64,000 bases of DNA from Halomonas sp. Bachu 37 (GTDB lineage: Bacteria > Pseudomonadota > Gammaproteobacteria > Pseudomonadales > Halomonadaceae). Both the position numbers and the translations under genes were made by a program. Below the pieces are notes generated by a model. That model ran no database searches. It was given only the letters and a program-made list of their open reading frames with translations, and was not told where the DNA came from. Location: the NCBI RefSeq assembly GCF_039691755.1, contig NZ_CP137552.1, positions 62,001-126,000 on the forward strand, given 5' to 3'. Within the stretch, counting starts at the first letter, position 1; the number at the start of each line of letters is the position of its first letter. This document shows, piece by piece, positions 1 through 9,954 of the stretch.

Positions 1-1197
<1,197 letters not shown>

Positions 1198-1204
1198 CTC
1201 TAGA

Positions 1205-2143
1205 CTACCCCAGCCCTGCCAGGCGCAGCATCAGGCCAAGATAAACGGGAATCAGGAGCGGTGCGAGCAACGTCGTCACCAGCACCGCTAACGCGCCTTT
1301 TTGCGGCTGAATACCCAACTCCATCGCGACCACCACTACATTGGCGGCCATGGGCACCACCCCCAGCAGCAGCAATGCCATGGCCAAGGAGGGGGGAATC
1401 CCCACCCACTGCTGCAGCAATACCACCGTAGCCAGTGTGGCTAGGGGCCAGACGATATAGCGCACCCCGACGCAGGCGGCCACCAGTCGCGTGTCCCATG
1501 CGGAAAGTGTCACGCGGCTCAAGGTCATGCCGATGATCATCATGCCCAGCAGGGTATAAGTGGCGGGAAACACGTCGAGTGACGTCATGACGGCCAAGGG
1601 CGGGCGAAGACCCAGCGAGGAGAGCACCAGCGCAGCGAGAAAAGCGTAGATCAGCGGCAGGCGGATGATCTTGGCCACGCTTTGGCGGACGCTGAACTGG
1701 CCACGGGCGCTGAGGTAGAAACCCACGGTAAACTCGTACAGGGTGATGCCCAACAGACAGAACAGGTAAAGCGTGACGCCCTCGGTGGGGAGCACGATCA
1801 GCGCCACCGGCAAGCCGAAATAGCCGGTATTGCCGGTCCCCGAAGAGAACGCCAGTAGCGCGCTCTCCTCCGCGCCGAAGAAGCGTCGAGCCAGACGGTG
1901 CGTCAGCAGGGCGATGGCGCTGGAGATGACGAATAGCGCCAGGGTCAGCAGCAGGTAGTCCGGTGTCGGCCCGCCTTGCATCAGGGCGCGAAAGAACGTC
2001 AAGGGCGCTATCAGGTAGATCAGCAGCGTGGCGATGGGGCGCGGGTCGACCGCCAGGCGACGAGCGGCCAGCCAGCCAAGGCCGACATAGCACAGCAACA
2101 TCATCAGTGGCCCAAGCAGAGCGCCGGGGGCAAGGCTATTCAT
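1205..2143 (-). CDS. AEC (auxin efflux carrier) family permease
   Basis: A 312-residue integral membrane protein with about ten hydrophobic segments in two five-helix halves, as in the auxin efflux carrier / MdcF-like family. The segment FSSGTGNTGYFGLP holds the conserved Asn-Thr-Gly-Tyr-Phe-Gly-x-Pro signature of the first half. The matching part of the second half is GVVPMAANVVVVA. Bacterial members export or import small organic acids such as malonate or malate, but the substrate cannot be read from the sequence. The ATG at 2143 is preceded by AGGAGTAACG, a good ribosome binding site. The gene stands alone between ligB (convergent) and metF (divergent). Confidence 0.85.
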   Translation of the reverse strand: MNSLAPGALLGPLMMLLCYVGLGWLAARRLAVDPRPIATLLIYLIAPLTFFRALMQGGPTPDYLLLTLALFVISSAIALLTHRLARRFFGAEESALLAFSSGTGNTGYFGLPVALIVLPTEGVTLYLFCLLGITLYEFTVGFYLSARGQFSVRQSVAKIIRLPLIYAFLAALVLSSLGLRPPLAVMTSLDVFPATYTLLGMMIIGMTLSRVTLSAWDTRLVAACVGVRYIVWPLATLATVVLLQQWVGIPPSLAMALLLLGVVPMAANVVVVAMELGIQPQKGALAVLVTTLLAPLLIPVYLGLMLRLAGLG

Positions 2144-2285
2144 CGTTACTCCTGAGCATGCCGCGATGCCGGTTCAGCGAAACATGAGCCGAATTGAAGA
2201 AGGACCGTGAAATCTTTCATTAGCCCTCGGCTGGCGAGCCCGTCAGAATACCCCAAAATACGCTGGATTTTCATGAGGAAACACA

Positions 2286-3125
2286 ATGGGCACCCACCAA
2301 CATCCGCTAGGTATCAGTTTCGAGTTCTTTCCGCCCAATACCGACGCGGGGCGCGACAAGCTACGCCGGGTACGGGATGAGCTGGCCGCGCGCAAGCCCC
2401 GTTTTTTCTCCGTCACCTATGGCGCCGGTGGTTCTACCCAGGCCCGTACCCGTGAAGTGGTGCGGGAAGTGGGGCTGAGCGGCATCACCACGGCGCCGCA
2501 CCTCTCCTGCATCGGCAGCGAAAAGGCCCAGTTGCGTGACCTGTTGGCACAGTACCGTGAAGAAGGCATCGATAGCTTGGTGGCGCTGCGCGGCGACATG
2601 CCCTCGGGCATGGCCAGCATCGGCGAGTTGCGCTACGCCAACGAACTGGTGGAGTTCATCCGTGACGAGACCGGCGACCATTTCGAGATCGCCGTCGCGG
2701 CCTATCCCGAATCCCATCCCCAGGCGCCCAGCTTCGACAAGGACGTGGAAAACTTCGCCCGCAAGATGAACGCGGGAGCCAACCTGGCGATCAGCCAGTA
2801 CTTCTTTACTGCTGACGCCTACTTTAATTTCGTCGACAAGGCGCGGGCGTTGGGGGTGGAGCAACCCATCGTGCCGGGCATCATGCCCATCACCAACTAC
2901 ACCAAGCTGGCTCGTTTCTCTGATGCTTGCGGTGCGGAAATTCCGCGCTGGATTCGCAAGCAGCTGGAAGCGTATGGCGATGATTCCGAATCCATCGAGG
3001 CATTCGGTACGGAAGTCGTGTCGCGATTGTGCCAGCGTCTATTGGATGGCGGCGCACCCGGTCTGCACTTCTATACGCTCAACCAGTCGCGGGCACCGCT
3101 GCGCATTGTCGATAACCTGGCGTGA
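2286..3125 (+). CDS. metF: 5,10-methylenetetrahydrofolate reductase
   Basis: MetF reduces 5,10-methylene-THF to 5-methyl-THF using FAD and NADH, supplying the methyl group for methionine synthesis. The 279-residue protein is the usual bacterial length and a TIM barrel throughout. Family motifs are present in order: SFEFFPPNT at the N-terminus, FFSVTYGAGGST, APHLSCIG, LVALRGDMP, VAAYPESHP, ISQYFFTADAYFNF, VPGIMPITNY and GLHFYTLNQS near the C-terminus. The start follows AGGAAACACA, a strong Shine-Dalgarno site. The 142-base region between metF and the divergent AEC gene holds the promoters. I could not identify a SAH or SAM riboswitch in it. Confidence 0.96.
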   Translation: MGTHQHPLGISFEFFPPNTDAGRDKLRRVRDELAARKPRFFSVTYGAGGSTQARTREVVREVGLSGITTAPHLSCIGSEKAQLRDLLAQYREEGIDSLVALRGDMPSGMASIGELRYANELVEFIRDETGDHFEIAVAAYPESHPQAPSFDKDVENFARKMNAGANLAISQYFFTADAYFNFVDKARALGVEQPIVPGIMPITNYTKLARFSDACGAEIPRWIRKQLEAYGDDSESIEAFGTEVVSRLCQRLLDGGAPGLHFYTLNQSRAPLRIVDNLA

Positions 3126-3198
3126 GATTGGCACTCGCATCGTCCAGCAACTAGCCTGAATTCTGTATGTTCATGGAACCAGGAACAGGAGCTGCACG

Positions 3199-3735
3199 AT
3201 GCGTAATTCCATTATGCCGGGAGCGGCTGTCGCCCTGCTGTTTGTCGGCGCCACCGCTCATGCTCAGGACCAGCATGAAGTTGACATGCATTCGGTCAAT
3301 GCCCAAGGTGTCGGCGAATCGATCGGTACCGTTACGCTCGAAGAGCATGACGACGGCCTCTTGCTGACCCCCGATTTGACGGGCTTGTCTGCCGGGGTGT
3401 ACGGCTTTCATGTCCACCAGAACGCCTCTTGCGAACCCGGGGAAAACGACCAGGGCAAGATGGGAGCCGCGCTTCAAGCCGGTGGTCACTACGACCCCGA
3501 CGACACCGGTAGCCACGAGGGCCCGTATGGCGAAGGACACCGGGGCGACTTGCCGGTACTTACCGTCAACGACGAGGGTGAAGCCAACCTGCCGGTACTG
3601 GCGCCGCGCTTGAGCCTTGACGACATGCAAGGCCGGGCCTTGATGATTCACGAGAATGGCGACAACTATTCCGACGAACCCAAACCGCTCGGTGGCGGTG
3701 GTGATCGAATCGTCTGCGGCACCATCAAAGATTAA
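3199..3735 (+). CDS. sodC: Periplasmic Cu,Zn superoxide dismutase
   Basis: SodC converts superoxide to hydrogen peroxide and oxygen in the periplasm. The 178-residue product begins with a signal peptide ending near THAHAQ-like residues (GATAHAQ), then the beta-barrel. Visible metal ligands and motifs are [11 protein letters not shown] (two copper histidines and the first disulfide cysteine), [16 protein letters not shown] (zinc ligands) and, near the end, [11 protein letters not shown] and [12 protein letters not shown] with the second disulfide cysteine. The glycine-rich [17 protein letters not shown] stretch is typical of bacterial SodC. The start is ATG 3199, preceded by AACAGGAGCTGCACG. 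A strong bidirectional terminator follows. Confidence 0.95.
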   Translation: MRNSIMPGAAVALLFVGATAHAQDQHEVDMHSVNAQGVGESIGTVTLEEHDDGLLLTPDLTGLSAGVYGFHVHQNASCEPGENDQGKMGAALQAGGHYDPDDTGSHEGPYGEGHRGDLPVLTVNDEGEANLPVLAPRLSLDDMQGRALMIHENGDNYSDEPKPLGGGGDRIVCGTIKD

Positions 3736-3751
3736 TACGATTCAGCGCATG

Positions 3752-3784
3752 AAAAGACCGCCGGTTTTGCCGGCGGTCTTTTTA
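3752..3784. terminator. Bidirectional Rho-independent terminator between sodC and the TRAP permease gene
   Basis: A perfect 12-bp stem (AAAGACCGCCGG at 3753-3764 with CCGGCGGTCTTT at 3770-3781) closes a five-base loop and is followed by a T-run on the plus strand. On the minus strand the same hairpin is also followed by TTTTC, so it can end transcripts from sodC and from the convergent TRAP operon. Confidence 0.93.
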
Positions 3785-3856
3785 ACGTTTTCAAAGAACG
3801 TTTTTTAGAGCGTTTTAAGATTGCTCTTATAGACTGCTTTTACCGTAATCGAGCGG

Positions 3857-6049
3857 TCAGGCGGCTGTCGCTTTCTCCCGACCCCGATGCAATCTACGCT
3901 GCATGACCACCAGCGCCGCGCCGATGATAAGACCAGCGACATCGGTATAGATGCCGCCATAGATCATGAACAGCGCGCCCACCAGCATCAGCACTCGTTG
4001 CCAGGCCTTCAAGGGGCCGAAGAACCACGCCTGAACCATGCCCGATAGCAGGACGATACCCAGCGTGGCCGTCACGCCGACGCGCAGGATCTGCATCCAG
4101 GAGCCTTCCATCAGCATGGCCGGGCTGTAGAAGAACATGAACGGCACGATAAAGGCAGCCAGGCCGATCTTGAACGACGCCACGGATGTTCCCATGGGGT
4201 TGTCGCCGGAAATCCCTGCCGCCGCGTAGGAGGCGAGCGCAACCGGAGGCGTGATTGCCGATACCACCGCGAAGTAGAACACGAAGAAGTGTGCCACCAG
4301 GGGATCGATACCGATATTGATCAAGCCCGGTGCCACGACCGAGGCGGCGACAGCGTAGGCGGCAGTCGTCGGCATGCCCATGCCCAGCAGGATCGAGATG
4401 CACATGGCGAAGAACAGCGCCAGCAGCTGGCTGACACCGGCCAGGCCAAGCAGCAGCGAGGAGAAGCGCGCCCCGACCCCCGTCAGCGAGATGACCCCGA
4501 CGATCAACCCGGCGCACGCGCACACGGCGATGATCTGGATAGCCATGGTGCCGGCCAGCTGCAGGGCTGTCAGTATCGCGCGGACTCCCATCTTGTTGGG
4601 TGAAATCCAGCTCACCACGGCGGCCGAAGCGGTGGCCAGCGTACCGGCACGGATCACCGAGTAACCCATGAACAACGCCACGATCAGAATGATGATAGGA
4701 GCGAACAGGTAAACCTGCTTGACGAGCTTCGAGAACAGCGGGATTTCATCCTTGTGCATGCCACGCATGCCCTTGTGGGCGGCTTCGAAGTCGACCATGA
4801 AGTAGATCGAGGCAAAGTAAAGGATGGCGGGAATGACCGCCGCCAGCGCGATCTCGGTATAGGGGATGCCGGTGATTTCCGCCATGATGAACGCACCCGC
4901 GCCCATGATCGGCGGCATGATCTGCCCGCCGGTGGAAGCTGCGGCTTCGATGGCCCCCGCGCTGCGGCCCGGATAGCCGACTTTCTTCATCAGCGGAATG
5001 GTCAAGGAACCGGTGGAGACCACGTTGCCGGCGCTGGTGCCGTTGATCATACCCATCAGGCCCGAGGCGAAGATCGCTACCTTGGCGGGGCCGCCACGGG
5101 CGCGCCCTGCCGCGGCAAAGGCAAAGTTGACGAAGTAATCGCCGACCTTGGATGCCTGCAGGAAGGCAGCGAAAATGATGAACAGAATGATATAGGTTGA
5201 TGAAACCGCCGTGGTCGGCCCGAGGATACCGGCATCGGTATAGACCTGGCTGAAGAAGCGCTGCAGTGACAATCCTGGATAGCCTAGAAAGCCCGGTAGA
5301 TAAGGGCCGGCGAAGACATACGTCAGGAAAACGACCGAAATGACCACCAGCGCCAGCCCGGCGACCCGGCGAGTCAATTCGAGAATCAACAGTGACCCGG
5401 CAATGGCCGCCCAGGAGATCCCCATGGGGGCGAAGGCAGTCCCCGTCGAGGCGCGCAGCGGTGTGTTGTAAACCAGCAAGAGATAGCCGGCGCTGGCGAG
5501 AGAGCAGACCATCAGCACCAGATCGGCGGGATTGAAGCGATGCCGCGCCTGGCGGTAGACCCAGGAGATGACGATGCCCACGGCAGTCGTGGCCATCAAG
5601 GGATAACCGAAGTGCCAGGTTTCGACTTGCGGATCGATCCGCATGGCGCCACCGGCGAGGGTCTGCTGCATGGCAAACACTTGGCCGAGCGTGTAGAGCG
5701 CCGGAATCAACAGGGCGTAACTGAACCAAGTGAGCCAGGCGGGCGATGTACGCGACTCCGATTCGGCAAAATGCGCACCGGCGTAAAGGCCGAAGCCCAG
5801 AATCAAGGCGCCGGTAATGTGTACGATGCGAAACGACCAGGTTTCCATCGGATAGACATTGAGCGATATCAGGTGAAAGCTGGAATACGCAATCGCCAGC
5901 GCTGCAAACAATAACCACTGCCAGCCAGAGAATACACGGCGGTTGGCTTCAACAACATCTTCGTCGACACCCTCGGCGACAACCACGTCGGGTGCCGGTG
6001 CGGCGTCATCCTTGAGGCCAGCGGTATCCTGGTCGGATTTGTGACTCAT
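3857..6049 (-). CDS. TAXI-type TRAP transporter, fused small and large permease (DctQM fusion)
   Basis: A 730-residue inner-membrane protein. The acidic cytoplasmic N-terminus (about 50 residues) is followed by a four-helix DctQ-like part and then the large DctM-like part. The latter has the conserved GMINGTSAGNVVSTGSLTIP and GGQIMPPIMGAGAFIMAE stretches. TRAP transporters import organic acids or amino acids with a sodium gradient and a periplasmic binding protein. A fused permease with a TAXI-type binding protein is the usual pairing. The chosen start (ATG 6049) follows GAGGGTGACCTTC. An upstream in-frame ATG at 6133 would overlap the intercistronic hairpin. The gene is downstream of its binding-protein gene in the same operon. 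Substrate is unknown; TAXI systems often take glutamate or dicarboxylates. Confidence 0.93.
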   Translation of the reverse strand: MSHKSDQDTAGLKDDAAPAPDVVVAEGVDEDVVEANRRVFSGWQWLLFAALAIAYSSFHLISLNVYPMETWSFRIVHITGALILGFGLYAGAHFAESESRTSPAWLTWFSYALLIPALYTLGQVFAMQQTLAGGAMRIDPQVETWHFGYPLMATTAVGIVISWVYRQARHRFNPADLVLMVCSLASAGYLLLVYNTPLRASTGTAFAPMGISWAAIAGSLLILELTRRVAGLALVVISVVFLTYVFAGPYLPGFLGYPGLSLQRFFSQVYTDAGILGPTTAVSSTYIILFIIFAAFLQASKVGDYFVNFAFAAAGRARGGPAKVAIFASGLMGMINGTSAGNVVSTGSLTIPLMKKVGYPGRSAGAIEAAASTGGQIMPPIMGAGAFIMAEITGIPYTEIALAAVIPAILYFASIYFMVDFEAAHKGMRGMHKDEIPLFSKLVKQVYLFAPIIILIVALFMGYSVIRAGTLATASAAVVSWISPNKMGVRAILTALQLAGTMAIQIIAVCACAGLIVGVISLTGVGARFSSLLLGLAGVSQLLALFFAMCISILLGMGMPTTAAYAVAASVVAPGLINIGIDPLVAHFFVFYFAVVSAITPPVALASYAAAGISGDNPMGTSVASFKIGLAAFIVPFMFFYSPAMLMEGSWMQILRVGVTATLGIVLLSGMVQAWFFGPLKAWQRVLMLVGALFMIYGGIYTDVAGLIIGAALVVMQRRLHRGREKATAA

Positions 6050-6092
6050 GAAGGTCACCCTCAAAACAAAGCGAAATAGCGGGAAGCGAAAG

Positions 6093-6124
6093 ATGCCCCG
6101 TGCGGCCAGGCCGCGACGGGGCAA
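6093..6124 (-). promoter_or_regulatory. Strong intercistronic hairpin between TRAP binding protein and permease genes
   Basis: The halves TGCCCCGT-GCGGCC (6094-6107) and GGCCGC-G-ACGGGGCA (6109-6123) form a very stable 14-bp stem with one extra base. It is not followed by a clear T-run on the minus strand. It sits after the binding-protein stop and before the permease ribosome binding site. This is the position of mRNA-stabilising or attenuating hairpins that keep binding-protein expression above permease expression. That role is inference. Confidence 0.7.
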
Positions 6125-6142
6125 GGGACTCAAGCGTGGCGT

Positions 6143-7123
6143 TTACTTGATCAGGTCGGGATCGATTTCGTGGCCGTTGTCTTCGTACCAGCGTGCAGCG
6201 CCCGGATGGAAGGGAAGCACGGTATTGTGCTTGATGTTTTCCGGAATGGTGGTAGCCGCGCTGCGGTGTACGGACTTCATACGATCGTTGTTTTCCATGG
6301 TGACTTTGGTGACTTCGTAGATGAAGTCTTCCGGCAGGTCACATCCAGCGATGGCGAAGTTCCACATGGACACGGCACGAGCGTCTTCTTCGAGAGTTTC
6401 GTAAGTGCTGGCAGGAATGGAGAATTCGGCGACCGGATAGTTTTCCAGGATAGTTTCGAGTTCTTCTTCGGTGAACTCGATGATATTCACGTCGGTCTGC
6501 ACTTCCAGCTGGCTGACCGCAGGAATCGGAATGCCGGCGGCGAAGGCGATCACGTCGAGCAAGCCATCCTGGAGCTGGCCGCCGAGGTCCGACCAGCCGC
6601 CGTTGCGGCGTTCGAAATCCACGCCCAGGGTTTCCAGCATGGCCGGGAAGTAAGTATCGGAGGTGGAGGCTGCCGGCCCGAAGCCAATGCGGGCGCCATC
6701 GGGAATGTCGGAGATCGACTCGATGCCGCTATCGGCAAGCGCGGTGATCGAGAAGGGCGTTTCATACATCGGGAACATGGCGCACACATTGTCCATGGCA
6801 ACGCCGGGGGCCAACGGGCTCTCGCCTTTCACCGCATCGGATGCCGGACCCATGGTGGTCAGGCCGAAGGCCACATCACCACTGTGAACCAGTGCCAGGT
6901 TCTGGGTCGGACCCCCGGTCACTTCTCCGCCCCCGGATACGCCCAGCTCGTCGGCGATGAAATTCGCCCATCCAGAGCCGTAGACGAAGTAGGTGCCCCC
7001 TTGGCTGGCGGTTCCCACGGTAAAGTTGTCGGGCCAATCGGACCTGTCGGCGTGAGCGGCTCCCGCAGCCAGCATGGCGCTGCCGGCGAGTACGGTAAGG
7101 GTCTTGGGCATCGTGTTGCGCAT
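6143..7123 (-). CDS. TAXI family TRAP transporter substrate-binding protein
   Basis: A periplasmic solute receptor of 326 residues with a cleavable signal peptide (TLTVLAGSAMLAAGAAHA). The mature protein opens with FTVGTASQGGTYFVYGSGWA, the hallmark of the TAXI (TRAP-associated extracytoplasmic immunogenic) family. It also has IGFGPAASTSDTYFPAMLE and the C-terminal HPGAARWYEDNG segment. It captures the substrate and hands it to the fused permease encoded next. The ATG at 7123 follows GGGGAAACTCGCC. In-frame starts at 7138 (ATG) and 7162 (GTG) exist but lack a comparable ribosome binding site and would lengthen the signal peptide. The intergenic region upstream is AT-rich and probably holds the promoter. 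Confidence 0.92.
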   Translation of the reverse strand: MRNTMPKTLTVLAGSAMLAAGAAHADRSDWPDNFTVGTASQGGTYFVYGSGWANFIADELGVSGGGEVTGGPTQNLALVHSGDVAFGLTTMGPASDAVKGESPLAPGVAMDNVCAMFPMYETPFSITALADSGIESISDIPDGARIGFGPAASTSDTYFPAMLETLGVDFERRNGGWSDLGGQLQDGLLDVIAFAAGIPIPAVSQLEVQTDVNIIEFTEEELETILENYPVAEFSIPASTYETLEEDARAVSMWNFAIAGCDLPEDFIYEVTKVTMENNDRMKSVHRSAATTIPENIKHNTVLPFHPGAARWYEDNGHEIDPDLIK

Positions 7124-7200
7124 GGCGAGTTTCCCCATTGATTCATTATTGGTGTGGATCACTGATGGTCGCTATTGGTGTTGGCCATCAAACGTCGCAC

Positions 7201-7258
7201 TAATAATGAGCAATTAATGCACCATTAATCTAATTAATTTTTAAAAACAAAGTATTGA
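7201..7258. promoter_or_regulatory. AT-rich promoter region with three ATTAAT boxes upstream of the TRAP operon
   Basis: The palindromic hexamer ATTAAT occurs at 7213-7218, 7224-7229 and 7233-7238, 9 to 11 bases apart, in a locally AT-rich stretch upstream of the minus-strand TRAP operon. Spacing near one helical turn suggests a protein-binding site, but no regulator is identified. Confidence 0.35.
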
Positions 7259-7324
7259 GCCATCAGTCTGCGACCAAGGTCTAAGCGAAATAAGTGCCTT
7301 TTGTCTGAAGTTGCGCACAACGAC

Positions 7325-7354
7325 GAAAATCGAGTGTGCGGTTTTCCGCACACT
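7325..7354 (-). terminator. Terminator-like hairpin downstream of yheV
   Basis: On the minus strand AGTGTGCGG and CCGCACACT (7346-7354 and 7333-7341) form a perfect 9-bp stem with a four-base loop. It is followed by CGATTTTCG, a short T-rich run. It lies just after the yheV stop codon and likely ends the prlC-yheV transcript. Confidence 0.7.
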
Positions 7355-7358
7355 TCGC

Positions 7359-7610
7359 TCAATGGGAGGGCTTGCCTGGGTCGAGAATTCTCACCGGCTG
7401 GACCTCCTGACGTTTCTGGTCGTCCCGCACCTGATTGACCCGCGTGGTCAGCTCGTCCTGAGCGTCATCCTCGATCGGCAGCTGCTCGAAGAAATCGCAG
7501 TTCACGCACTGGCGATAGCGAATACCGTTTTGCTCCCAGGCGCGGATGCGGTCCATTTCGGCGCACCTGGGGCAGATGGCACCGGCAATGAAGCGTTTGG
7601 TCACGGCCAT
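7359..7610 (-). CDS. yheV: YheV-family zinc-ribbon protein
   Basis: A small 83-residue protein opening MAVTKRFIAGAICPRCAEMD, which matches the YheV family of putative metal-binding proteins. Two CxxC pairs (CPRC near residue 14 and CVNC near residue 34) should hold one zinc ion as a zinc ribbon; the tail is charged and probably flexible. The function is unknown. The start at 7610 follows the strong site GGAGGCTATC. The gene lies directly downstream of prlC on the same strand, as in other gammaproteobacteria, so the two are likely cotranscribed. Confidence 0.88.
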   Translation of the reverse strand: MAVTKRFIAGAICPRCAEMDRIRAWEQNGIRYRQCVNCDFFEQLPIEDDAQDELTTRVNQVRDDQKRQEVQPVRILDPGKPSH

Positions 7611-7670
7611 GATAGCCTCCGGAAAAATGTCACCGCGCCTTGCGACGCGGTGAAGCATGAGTAGTGAAGA

Positions 7671-7700
7671 AAGTCGTTAATAAAAAGTCGTTAATAAAAA
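7671..7700. repeat. Short tandem repeat, 14-bp unit, two copies
   Basis: The unit AAGTCGTTAATAAA is present twice without a gap (7671-7684 and 7685-7698), followed by the start of a third copy. It lies in the prlC-yheV intergenic region next to a 7-bp inverted repeat (CACCGCG 7631-7637 with CGCGGTG 7646-7652). Confidence 0.8.
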
Positions 7701-7718
7701 GTAGACAAGAAAGCGCCA

Positions 7719-9767
7719 CTAAGCGGCACGGATGCCACTATGGCGTAGCAGCGGTTCGACGCTGGGTTCACGGCCGCGGAAATTGCGAAACATCTCGGCG
7801 GCATCGCGTGCGCCGCCCTGTTCCAGGATTTCCTGGCGAAAGCGCTTACCGGTATCGGGGTCGAATATCCCGGCTTCCTCGAAAGCACTCCACGCATCCG
7901 CCGAGAGCACCTCCGCCCATTTGTAGCTGTAGTAGCCCGCCGCGTAGCCGCCGGCGAAGATATGGCCGAAGCTGTTCTGGAAGCGATTGCAGTCAACCTT
8001 GGGTACCACCGATACCGCTTCGCGCACCTCATCCAGCAGCGCTTGTACCTGTGCCGCCGTGGGGGCGGTCAGCTCATGGTGCAGACGCAGGTCGAAAAGG
8101 GAGAACTCCAGCTGGCGCGCCATACCCATGGCGGACTGGAAGTTCTTGGCGGCCTGGAGGCGTTCGAGCAGCTCGGTGGGGAGTGGTTCGCCGGTTTCCA
8201 CATGGCTTGCCAGGAAGTCGAGTCCTTCGCGCTCCCAGCAGTAGTTTTCCATGAACTGGCTGGGCAGCTCGACGGCGTCCCAGGCGACACCGTTGATGCC
8301 CGAGATATCGGCGATCTGCTGCTTGGTCAGCATGTGGTGGAGACCATGGCCGAACTCATGAAACAGGGTGGTGACTTCGTCGTGGGTTAGTAGCGCCGGC
8401 CGGCCTTCCACGGGAGGCGTGAAATTGCAGGTCAGAAACGCCACGGGTAACTGCAGACCGTTTTCGGTCTGGCGCCTGACCCGGCAATCCGCCATCCACG
8501 CGCCGCCGCGCTTGCCTTCGCGGGCGTAGAGGTCGAGGTAGAAGCCGGCAATGGGGCTGCCATCTTCCATGATGCGAAAATAGCGCACATCTTCGTGATA
8601 GCTGGGGGCATCCAAGTCTTCTTCAAAGCGCACCCCGTAGAGGCGCTCGACCACCTGGAAAAGACCATCCACTACCTTGGGCGCCGGGAAATAGGGGCGT
8701 AGTTGCTCTTGGGAAATGGCGTGACGCGCCTCGCGCAGCTTTTCGCTGGCGTAGGCGATATCCCAGGGCTGCAGCTCGTCCAGTTCAAGCTGATCCCGAG
8801 CGTAGTCGGTCAGTTCGGCGAATTCCTCACGGGCCTGGGGAACGGCGCGCCGCGCGAGATCCTCGAGGAACGCCAGCACTTGCTCGGGGGAGTCGGCCAT
8901 CTTGGTGACCAGCGAGTAGTCGGCATAAGTGGCGAAGCCCAGTAGCTCGGCAAGCTCCTGGCGCAGGGCGAGAATCTCTTCGATCAGGGGGGCGTTGTCG
9001 AAACGTCCCGCATCGGGACCCTGGTCGGAGGCGCGGGTGACGAAGGCGGTATACACCTCGCGGCGCAGGTCCCGATCATCGGCATAACTGACGACCGGGA
9101 AGAAGCTGGGGAAGTCCAGAGTGATACGGTAGCCTTCCACTCCCTTGGCGTCGGCGTTGGCCTTCAGCGTGTCGAGTGCGCTCTGGGGGAGTCCCGCCAG
9201 GACATCGGCGTTGGCGACATCCTTGTGCCATGCCTGGGTGGCATCCAGCACATGGTTGGAGAACTGGTTGGACAGCTCGGAAAGGCGTGCCTGGATTTCA
9301 CCATAGCGGGCCTTCTTTTCCGGGGCGAGATCGACCCCCGCCAGATGAAAATCGCGTAGCGTCTGTTCGACTGTGCGTCGTTGCGCGCTATCCAGCTCCG
9401 CCCAGGCCGGGCCGTCCTTCACTGCCTGCCAGGCGTGAAACAAGCCTTCATGCTGGCCCATCCAAGTGCTGTACTCGGAAAGTTTACCCAGGCAGGCCTG
9501 GTAGGCCTCGCGCAGGGCAGGCGTGTTCATGGTGCCGTTGAGGTGCGACACCGGCGACCACGCTCGCGCCAGCCGGTCGTTGAGCGCTTCCAGCGGCGCG
9601 GCGAAACTCTCCCAGGTGGGCGCGGTATGAGAGGCTTGGTCGGCAAGTTGCTGGATGCCGCCGCGGCTTTCTGCCAACAAGGCATCAAGCGCTGGTACGA
9701 CATGCTCGGGACGAATCTCGCCAAACGCGGGGAGTTCGTCATTTTCAAGCAACGGGTTACGGGGCAT
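7719..9767 (-). CDS. prlC: Oligopeptidase A (M3 family zinc metallopeptidase)
   Basis: PrlC is a cytoplasmic thimet-type oligopeptidase that degrades short peptides, including signal peptides after cleavage. The 682-residue product has the usual family length. The zinc site is HEFGHGLHH (HExxH), and the third ligand is the glutamate of WDAVELPSQFMENY about 30 residues later. Other M3 signatures are AGGYAAGYYSYKWAEVLSADAW and FYLDLYAREGKRGGAW. The start MPRNPLLENDELP (ATG 9767) follows AGAGGTGCGT; a start 33 bases further upstream is possible but has no better site. yheV lies downstream on the same strand. Confidence 0.95.
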   Translation of the reverse strand: MPRNPLLENDELPAFGEIRPEHVVPALDALLAESRGGIQQLADQASHTAPTWESFAAPLEALNDRLARAWSPVSHLNGTMNTPALREAYQACLGKLSEYSTWMGQHEGLFHAWQAVKDGPAWAELDSAQRRTVEQTLRDFHLAGVDLAPEKKARYGEIQARLSELSNQFSNHVLDATQAWHKDVANADVLAGLPQSALDTLKANADAKGVEGYRITLDFPSFFPVVSYADDRDLRREVYTAFVTRASDQGPDAGRFDNAPLIEEILALRQELAELLGFATYADYSLVTKMADSPEQVLAFLEDLARRAVPQAREEFAELTDYARDQLELDELQPWDIAYASEKLREARHAISQEQLRPYFPAPKVVDGLFQVVERLYGVRFEEDLDAPSYHEDVRYFRIMEDGSPIAGFYLDLYAREGKRGGAWMADCRVRRQTENGLQLPVAFLTCNFTPPVEGRPALLTHDEVTTLFHEFGHGLHHMLTKQQIADISGINGVAWDAVELPSQFMENYCWEREGLDFLASHVETGEPLPTELLERLQAAKNFQSAMGMARQLEFSLFDLRLHHELTAPTAAQVQALLDEVREAVSVVPKVDCNRFQNSFGHIFAGGYAAGYYSYKWAEVLSADAWSAFEEAGIFDPDTGKRFRQEILEQGGARDAAEMFRNFRGREPSVEPLLRHSGIRAA

Positions 9768-9954
9768 ACGCACCTCTTGGGGTTGGCGGAGTGCAGGCAT
9801 AGGACCATTCTACACTCGATGATTCTCTGGGTGGCTCTTGAAATAGCTCTTTGCTAGGTGCGGGCGAGAGCTTCGAGTTTCAATGGAGGTTTGGCCGCAA
9901 GGCGGCGCCCTGCTAGTCTTGCGGGCTTTTATAGCCGCTAGGCAGGAGCAAGCA

